Translations under genes and position numbers: made by a program
Shown here: piece after piece, positions 9,801 through 16,800 of the stretch
How the letters are laid out: every line of letters starts with the position of its first letter
Numbering within the stretch: position 1 is the first letter of the stretch
From: Candidatus Omnitrophota bacterium
Lineage (GTDB): Bacteria > Omnitrophota > Gorgyraeia > Zapsychrales > JAHFFX01
Direction of reading: 5' to 3'
Assembly (NCBI GenBank): GCA_023247705.1
Contig: JAHFFY010000003.1
Location: 78,067-110,494 of the forward strand
DNA length: 32,428 nucleotides
The notes under the pieces: model-generated
What the model was told of the DNA's origin: nothing
Databases searched by the model: none
Seen by the model: only the letters and a program-made list of their open reading frames with translations

Positions 9801-10817
9801 TTTTTGAAAGGCCTCGAGATATTGGGCATAAATTTTTTCGCGGGCGGTTTTGTCCTCGATGTCGACGCCTTCGACTTTATTTTGACCGACATAAACTTTT
9901 CCAAGGAGACTTTGTTTTAAGTTGCGTTTAAACCACGTCGCCAGGATCATGGAGTTGTAAATCTGCCGCAGCATCGCAAAATTTTCGCCCTCATTGACTT
10001 CCTTCTCCAGCTCAGGGATGATCACCTCCCGAACGATATCGGAGGAAACATCATTGAGGTTCTGGGCGTCGTTTTCGGCCACTTGATCGGTCCCCAGATC
10101 CTGATTGTCCAAATTTTTCTTTAAGGCCAGGTAATCTGCTTCCAGCATGACCTTCAGGCGACTTTGCATGACAAAGGCCATATTTTTGCTTTTATAAACC
10201 ACGGCCTTTTCAGGGACGATCCAGACTTTATTGAATGTATTGACGGGAATATTTGTCGTGCCGTAAAGGAGTTCCGCTTTTTTATAAACCTTATCCCAAA
10301 AAGATTTTCCCAGACCATCTTCGGGATACATAAGCGATGCGGTGATCTGCTTTAAAAGATAATCCTGGGCCAGCATGTCGCGCCCCATCTGCGTTGTTCC
10401 AAATTCGAGTGGAACGATGCGGTCTTTTTCATACGGGGAAAGATTGACCCAGATGTCTTTTGCCGGAACCGTCAACGCGGCGAGGAAATATTTGATCAAT
10501 TTCGTCGATTCTTCTTTGAACTGATCCCCCTGTGTCTTCGAATCACCGGAATCAATCACAAAATCAAAACGTAACGGGTTATCAGGAAAAATCCTGATCC
10601 CTTTCATGATGGGGGGCCGGAAATCACTGCTCAATGGAACCATCATCCCTGGCGCAGGAAGATTCATGCTCTGAGCGCCGGGGGCAAATAAAACGCTCTG
10701 CGCAAAAATTTGCGGAAGTGGCGCGATAAAACAGTTTAATAAACTCAGCGCCAGAAAAATCGAGAAGGCTCTGAAATAGAAACTGTATCTTCGTTGTCTG
10801 ATCAATTTAATCGTCAT
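3867..10817 (-). CDS. Giant exported multidomain protein 1 (2316 aa): shared N-module, HExxH, internal TM, two LysM domains, JAB/MPN-like region, ADP-ribosyltransferase-like region, shared C-module
   Basis: Single uninterrupted ORF. Signal-peptide-like N-terminus (FYFRAFSIFLALSLLNCFIAPLPQIFAQ). N-module and C-module are homologous to the neighbouring giant 2. Motifs: HEQQH; TM ILIYVAAAAIAIFG; LysM 'HHVRHGENLSELSFRYYGSIRGVVRIYDANSNVL' and 'YRIQPGDTVGALVQRFYGANTAKNRRRIMNHN...LPVGKEIRIP'; 'TIHSHPNEVPAPPS'; 'VYRG...YFTFSEDYA...STEVVVGEG'. Confidence 0.93.
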   Translation of the reverse strand: MTIKLIRQRRYSFYFRAFSIFLALSLLNCFIAPLPQIFAQSVLFAPGAQSMNLPAPGMMVPLSSDFRPPIMKGIRIFPDNPLRFDFVIDSGDSKTQGDQFKEESTKLIKYFLAALTVPAKDIWVNLSPYEKDRIVPLEFGTTQMGRDMLAQDYLLKQITASLMYPEDGLGKSFWDKVYKKAELLYGTTNIPVNTFNKVWIVPEKAVVYKSKNMAFVMQSRLKVMLEADYLALKKNLDNQDLGTDQVAENDAQNLNDVSSDIVREVIIPELEKEVNEGENFAMLRQIYNSMILATWFKRNLKQSLLGKVYVGQNKVEGVDIEDKTAREKIYAQYLEAFQKGVYNYIKEEFDPGTQQTIPRKYFSGGVEIGEKLDKTYADVEFPKDNDLLVRVGAESPSDHDNLVSAYLQAENPLANLEENNASDKAMLSSVPEQFSLSKDYALGEKVTITQGYFSVGVDTKTGREKKELIVFMDADIVERFRDTLLSENITRDSVSAFVALRPVVEALSGLWAYRIDNRADRETFEEMKPDLDAMNERIKSGPIPRYQRELIIQQITDLIAALPVSVLQRVLEDSLKYVNSELSYWFRIQDWDNVTVRLIANTDRIGRLVRVDARQAVLEIDLFNFLKEYGGRAEYHGKEISRDTSTLNFLLKDFLDRNQTEGNLTGFIENNIDVVREVLNILFYMESELDAYYAIGSEDYGRNYSSKEQKKSYKQNLTERYRDFQSYENYEPYVRLFRRLAKITNVDTKDGTVLSQRSNLPGRIQAVFDFIAQNNALAQRADLRGRLTQEDIDKMVEIYRAFKKIDRYKIFVDATLAEKEEAKTTTETGVARPTTVAWPTALEGSVEEVTRDVYEERLLRERERTGPITYSSEGVMVYTPSGPERKTTTAPASHPRLSPDGSSPVQKTKNVRWVPLHRDEAQYLNIINPALEEMRTAPERQKARIFLDRIFPQFLIARADEAVTENIQSKIIEAAGLLDSPVRRLIEELIRLSADVFRNSFAIKSLAKELRNNPYLRAQGVYVYVEILTRSKRTLLGSRKIYLVSAISHEIDDVETRFVTVEGRAEPVPTTISYLGNRIDRIDEDVSALGFTYMGDTDGVVLKEMIKAATYYSVLRHLNNEPFVVPEGRTVPAVYYKMRQAIQRDYPVYPDANQVNEILESRYRSTADHEQQHTEDELQGIQARLTGRNLRVAQETVAYIQSIAAEDSTGKYNAPFTDLVKIMQLYLAYHFDLFQWWADPSGIYKEATENALLLFADRLGLDISRRDLNRDPLGTTDLILGRALETDHTRLKDIAKEIVKDIREDQKNGRPYVYSKRRVAEASAASTTTAASDRRSPAPAMSSAGDLEGEDDSADSSGLRRKFPKILIYVAAAAIAIFGTLHREEEKSVPDQINVPGQVTDRGPTSTPDLTEEINKIPKLKLGPDEGFLKLPSDILGDDFKRYLDEGIFQANHHVRHGENLSELSFRYYGSIRGVVRIYDANSNVLTRGYDFVPEGVFLNIPGAVDEFYRIQPGDTVGALVQRFYGANTAKNRRRIMNHNDIKNSFRLPVGKEIRIPMSDQEKIRYDVRKAQKGSALDSGNIADRAMLRQEEQNIIPQERRTVFTNPIEFKSRTSKMNIVFPPEISNELVDMTVLARKHNVELEAIVFLKEGKAVGVRYPKDDQKFAVVHSKSKIEREVTDTTNYFEDATTHIYRIQLYSKQIAEARARQDLTEVQSLENKIKNSLHELGEGLAQLNYDLKLFSVARSEWYHLDSAELLKIEDLAGVPELLTDLNNVQTAVSRWFGSHTFFAAEEVIPDHDDYMTIHSHPNEVPAPPSAILRADGSRIGDITTPGFFTGQVMGIIMDTPEGDHLFLFHEPDDTREEKYIEAYNWFWYAQGHPESGDGAKWSAEERTFGPSPNWKRVEAMLQNDLAMETPQPLLLTSKETTRDKAMLTQINEGDHVLEVIKASTSEEIQELRLKKSRLDQEFRDSFGLSWHEIEYQISSEFEDALVDHDVLIPENSAVAHLIRYPTTSKAFIKMLEAIDHNPQEAPQILHAIQTAGEVLQIGLQNPNYYNISAFWDQNNGLSLNDRIIYTLRAMLSEQSEYVVADIKEPLIDLFLDYAHKEHDQRQEIIEMVKDYQRKSHRAVTWWMMRQYRDVTAFKVYRGTPAPLYQEGRDLMLQDPTYFTFSEDYARETYYKPAQGGQLISMTVSIEAIEWFNWLMLNSTEVVVGEGNYGPPDFALLQKQESKPNAAKTTDKFGGIELNTDTLNLEEVSGENADLQTPYGPNQEINFPVNGYSPVIFRIIPATNLPLILGNSSPENVPNLSYNY
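6145..6465 (-). other. Two tandem LysM domains within giant protein 1
   Basis: Two copies of a LysM-type [HY]xVxxGDTLxxLxxRxYG...N...LxxGxxxxIP pattern, one directly after the other. Confidence 0.85.
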
Positions 10818-10848
10818 ATTAAATCCTAACGTGCAATCAACAGATCAC

Positions 10849-13800
10849 TTAATTCTTGGAAGCATTATTCATATAACTTAATTTATCAATCGCGCTCTTC
10901 GTCTTATTGTTCCCAGCAGAAATATTTAGAAACGGTAAAGTCAATACAGGCTTGATCGTAAAAATGACAGGATTGATTCCTTGGATAGGAATACGTTCTA
11001 GATTTCTAATATTCTCTGGAGTCATAAAATTCCCGTTGGTCCCTTGTTCTTCCACATTAAAAATATCGTCCGAGAAGTCGATACCACCAACCTTTTGAGT
11101 CCCGCGTTGCTCTTTCTCTCGATCTCCTGTCACATTCACAGCGCCCGCATCCTTGATTTCGGCGAGTTTGTCCGCTGTCATGGCCAAGCTGGCGTCTTGC
11201 GATTTTAATAAAGCCCGGTCAACAACCTCTATCCCTTCAGTTGTTAATTGATCTTTTAACAGCTCCAGGAACTGCGTATCCGGCTGCAATAAAATTTCTT
11301 TAGCCATAAATTCAACCAGCCTGGGTTGGATTTGAGTATCTTCTTTAAATATCTCATAAAACTGTTTCAATCGTGAAATGGCCGGGTGTAATTTATCGTC
11401 GGCTTCGGTCCGTCCGATCAGATTATCTAAATAACCGATCGCATCGGGCAATCGCTCATTGTTTGAATCATCCAATAAATCATTGAACAAAACAATTCCT
11501 TCTTCGATTAGCTTGGCCCGTTTGTCCGTCACGTTTTGTTCCGTGAGGATATAGGTCCTTTGCAAACCCCTTTGAATGTGTCTTAATTCATGCCGCAAAA
11601 ACCATTTAATCATCTCTTTGTAATACGCTCTCCTGCTCTGCCATTGTCCTTGGAAAAGTTTGGCATAAAAAACCAAAATTAATTTTCGATCACTCGGATC
11701 TTCTATCACCCTCGCCAGAGGCCCTTCGCCGGAAATAATCACCGACTTAAACGCCGGGACGCCCATTTCTTCTTTCAGCTCCGTTAATACTTCCGGGACC
11801 AATTCCGAAACGCTTTCCAGACTGATATTGACGATCGATATCTTTTTGACTGGTTCTTGCCAAACGGACTGGTCGAAAACCGCCTCATCGGAATTAGGCT
11901 GACGTTTCATCTCAACAATCACATGGAACGGAGAACTGCTCAGCGGTGAAGACGCCTGAAGATCTCTCTGTTCCTCTGAAATAATATCGTATAAATTTTG
12001 ATTAAACTGAGGATTAGAGATCCTTAAGGCTTCCAAAAGCGAAGTCGGGACTTGCAATACCTCCGTTGGTTCGGTCGTTACAATATCCGCATTTCGATCG
12101 GTCGACCGCAGAATCGCGATTTCTCCAAAATATTGTCCCGGCTTTAATGTCGCCACTTTTGTTTTTCCTTTAAGGACATCTACACTTCCAGACAAGACCA
12201 GATAAAAATCATCATAGGTCTTTGAATTCGCGAGACTTGGTTTTTCTCCTTCATTCAAGATTGTTGTGTTGCTGCCAAATTCCAGAACCCGGATGAAAGG
12301 ATGATTCGCAATTTTATGGATTTCTTCTAAATTAAAGTGTTTCGCGAACATCGAGGAGCGTAAACCATCAACAATCAAACGCGGGGCCGTTTCTTCCAAA
12401 ATTTCACTTATCCTGTCTTCATCCTTGGCTCCAATCCTGTACAAACCTAATTGGACTAAAACATCATCCCTTCGTTCTTTCCAATCAGTGAGCGAATTAA
12501 AGAAGGCATTAAAAAGTCCCGGCTTCTCTTGACGGAACTCTTGCGTAAAACTTGCGCCCACCTGGCTTGCCAAAATCGCCGCCCCCTCCATTCTCCTTAC
12601 AAAATTTATTTTAAATGATACCGGAAGATATTTAAGGATCGACAATATTTGTGGTCTTAAAAACTGATTTTTATAAAAAAATGGATAATTACCGGCATTT
12701 CCGACATCCGGTATTTCTACCTTCAAACCATTCACGATCTGGTCAGCGACCGGAATCGACACAAGCCAGGTGGCAACAGATTGGTCCGCTACTTCCAGAT
12801 AGTTGGCCAATAAATAAATTTTTACCCGACGGCCTTCATCCAAAATCTGAAGCGCCCGCAGATAATTGGTCTCGATATCCCTCTGGCGGTCGACCCATTT
12901 GCGAACAATTTGTTTCCTGTCTTCCAACCGGTTCGTATTGGATTCGTTGTCCTGAGAAATCATTTGATATTCACGTTCAGCCGCGGCAATGACCCGGTCC
13001 AAATCCTCGGGACTTAAAACATTTTTTGTCTTAATCAGGTTATCAAGCATTTCGGCCAATTTTGCACGGATCTCATTTGTCTTCCCGGAATATTCGATCG
13101 GTTCAGGGGTAAAATCGGTTCGTCGAATTAACGCCACCATCTCATTGAAAATTTTCTCTTTCTCCTGCAGGCTAATCGTCCCATCGGTCCCTTTGATTTC
13201 ATCGCCCAGAAATTCATCGATAACCGATCTAAATTCCGCAGGAAGATCGGCTTCATTATAACGTCCATCATCGATGGCGCGATTGTATGGCCGGCCCAGA
13301 AATATATTCGCCATCTGTTGCAATGTTTCGGGAACGTAAGCCGCTGTCGCAGAACTTTTCTCTTGATCGAAATCTTGCACCAAACGCACATGAAAATCAT
13401 GAAAGACCCCTGCCAAAAATGAGACCTTGAGGTCCCGCACGGTTTCAATGAGTTTGGTATTTTCCAGAATCGTAAGAGTTCCAAAGGTGACCATCAAATT
13501 ATGGACATGATTATGATAATTTTGTAAAAGCAAACCTTCGGGAATTCCGGTTTCCTGACCGTTTTTCTTGATTCTCATCGCTTTTGTATAAACTTGTTTA
13601 ACCGCTTTAAGCAAATCTTGAGCCGCTTTAATCTCGGCAAGAAGCTTTTCCTTTTTGTCCGGCTGCAATTGCGCATAGGTTTCTTCCAACTTCACCTGAA
13701 TGGCCACCGGCAAATTTTCCAAAGCCCTGTTCAAACTCTGATAAGTCGATTCCGCTCTTTCCTTAATAATCGCTTTTTTTATTTCATCGTCCTGCGCCAA

Positions 13801-16800
13801 TGGCCCCTGCCACATTCTGCTGCGAAATCCATTCTGGAGAATATCCAACACCTGGTCTTTCGTTAATTTCAATGCGACCGCAACGCGATAAATCTCCTCG
13901 ACTACGTTGGTGCCAAACAAGGTCAAATCATCGGTGCTAATCGAAAACGGCGCCTTTTTTCCGATGAAATCTTTATTTTTCTCCAGATAAGCCTCAATGG
14001 CCGCACGCTGTTGGGCAGAGATCTTTTGGCCATGAAAAGTATTATTTTGTTTGTCGGCATCAGTCAAGGTAAACCATTGACCAAAAGAATAGCTCAATAA
14101 AGCCTTCACGGTATGCATCGCATAGTTATAAATATATTCCGATCCGACTCCCAAATTGGACGTCGGGTTAGTTTCGGTCCACACCCCATTCCGGATCACC
14201 AGATCGCGGACAAACGCTTGGCGGGTTTGCAAGTCGAGCGTTTTTGCATCGTCATAATAATAAATGACGACCTCCCGGTTACTCATCAATTTTTGAATGA
14301 CTGTTAAAATTTTCTCCAAGTCCGCAGCGCTCACTTTATCCTGTAGAAAAAATTTTAGTACATCTTGTATCACATCTATATTTTGATGGAAACGACCTTC
14401 CGTTTGTGAATCTCTTTCCAGTTGCAGCAATCCCTGTTGGATCAACTGCTCAAAGATTCCATCGGACGTTTCAGGAATATTGACGCTTTTATCCAGCTTG
14501 GCACTGGCAAGGGCATTAATCAGATCGCTTTTAACCATACTGCCGCCGATCTTACGATAGCGGATGATTTCTTCCAACGATTTGGCGCCTTGCGGGACCG
14601 ATTCTCCTCTTTGATATTGCTGATAAAGCTCTAAATCCGCCAACTCGGCCTTCAGTTTCGCTTCCACACTGCTTCCTTCCAAGGCATCGCGGGTTGCTTC
14701 CTCGGCATTAACTTCCAACAAAGGATTAAATAAAGGCATTCCTCTTTTGATTAACTCCAGATCATGACGAATCTGCTTGATTCTTTCAGCGACGCGTTCG
14801 GTTTTTCGTTGCCCGCGGACAACGTCAAAATTGTCGACCCAAACCTTGATCAGATGTCCGCCGCGGGTGGCTTTTGGTTTTGCGTCTTCGCTGGTATTCT
14901 CCAGGGGGGCCAAATAAATGATTTCCGGCGTGTAGCGCAGCGCCGATTCAGGACTAACATCGATATTGCTTTCCGAAACATGCGACGTTAAACCAAGCGT
15001 ATAAAGATCAACACCTTTTTCCTTTAACTTAGGTGTCGCCGCCTGAACTTCAGCATTATATTCATCCACAATAAGACGAAACGCCTCAAAGAAAAGGTCC
15101 GGCTGATTAAATTCTTCCTGACCCGCGGCATCAATGCCAACGATGCTTTCCAGAATAAGTTTCGGCGTTACTTTTGAGAAATTAAACTGATTGTTCAAGG
15201 TGATCGTTTGGCCGGTTTCATCCACAAACGAAGCGGGAAAAGTCACCTCGCCCTGGTCTTCCAGAACCAATTTAATCGCCTGGCGCAGGATACTCAACAG
15301 AACTCTCGCGCTCTCAATTTTATGTTGACTTCGTTCTTCTTCGGTGGCGTAATCCTGATCTGAAAATTTTGTAATCGAAAGGATTAGCTTGAGCGTCGGG
15401 TTAATCACCCCGGGATTTTCTTCCTGAAATTCCGCGTAGGCCTGCAAGGTCGCCAACATTTCTTCCAGGGTCCCTTTCACATTGCCGATATTAAACCGCC
15501 ATTCAAGATAGGCATTGCGGATTTTTTGATACTCCGTGAGGCCTTCTTTGGTGATATTTTGCAAAGTCTCCAGCTCTTCCGCGCCCGGTGCGACCTTCAG
15601 CAATTTGGATCCCGCCATAAAATGGATGACGAATTTAGTCAAAGGACCTTCCTGAAAATTGTAGAGATCTCTCGCCTGAAACTTGATGATTCCAAAAAGA
15701 TCAATCGCGTTTACAATCGCCTCTCTGTCTTCAGTCGATATCTTAGACACATAATTCTTGGAAGCCAGGAGATTTTCCGCGTCCTCAATGATTCTGTCCC
15801 GGTTCTCCGGTGGAGCTTCATACCGCGGCAGATACTTTTGCAACAATTTCTCCAAAGTTTGCAAGGTGCTGCGGGCATCCTTGATTAAATCCACTAATTT
15901 AATGTCTATGTCTTGAATACCTTGTTCTTTCAATAACGCCGCCAGAGAACCTTCGCTGGCAAGGATATCTTTCTTATGGGACTCCAGCTCGCCTTCTCCG
16001 ACGCTTTCATCCAAAATCGTCTGCCCTAAGAAAATAAATCTCCAGATATATTGCTCAAAATCAAGAGACATCTTCTGATGCGCATGCGTCTCGCTGTTAA
16101 ACACCTTCGCAATTAAATCATACATGTCCTGGTTTTCCCGGACATCATTGATTCTCAAATTTAAATCAGTCCCCAAAGCCTCGTTAATCTGGGCCAATAG
16201 AGCATTAAGGTGATAGATATGGAACTGCCGGATCACAGACAAATTCGCCGCAGCGCCCAATAAAGGAAATTGGTCTTTGGAAACATCCAACTCTGGTTGA
16301 CCTTCTTCATTGATCCTGGAATTTTCAATCCCATAAGAACCAATAAACCACAGATACGTGTCGCCGTTAATGGCTTTGATTCCATTCTTCATCGCTTCAA
16401 TAATTTTCCGGCTTTCGTCCTCCGTTTTTCCTTCCACTCTTTGCAGAAGAAGACGGATTTCTTGTTCTTTATCTAAAATCTCTTTTTGGATACTTTTCTG
16501 GAGTTCTTCTTCTAGGGCCGCCTTTTTAGTTATAAATTCTTGATCAGTTCCCTCAGACATTTTTAAATTTAATTTCAGGATTTCTTTCCTTAATTCTTCA
16601 ATACGCGGACGGGACGTGAGCGTGACGATACGCTTCATGATGACCTCGCTCTTCTGCCAGTCGTTCATCCGGGCCCGCGAAACATCCATCTCGGCCGCTA
16701 AGGACAGTAAGGCCGCGAGAGGATTTTTGTATTTATCCGCCGTGTATGCCGTGCCTTCGCCGAAAATCCCTTCCGTTTTAATCGCAGTCTTGAAAACAGC

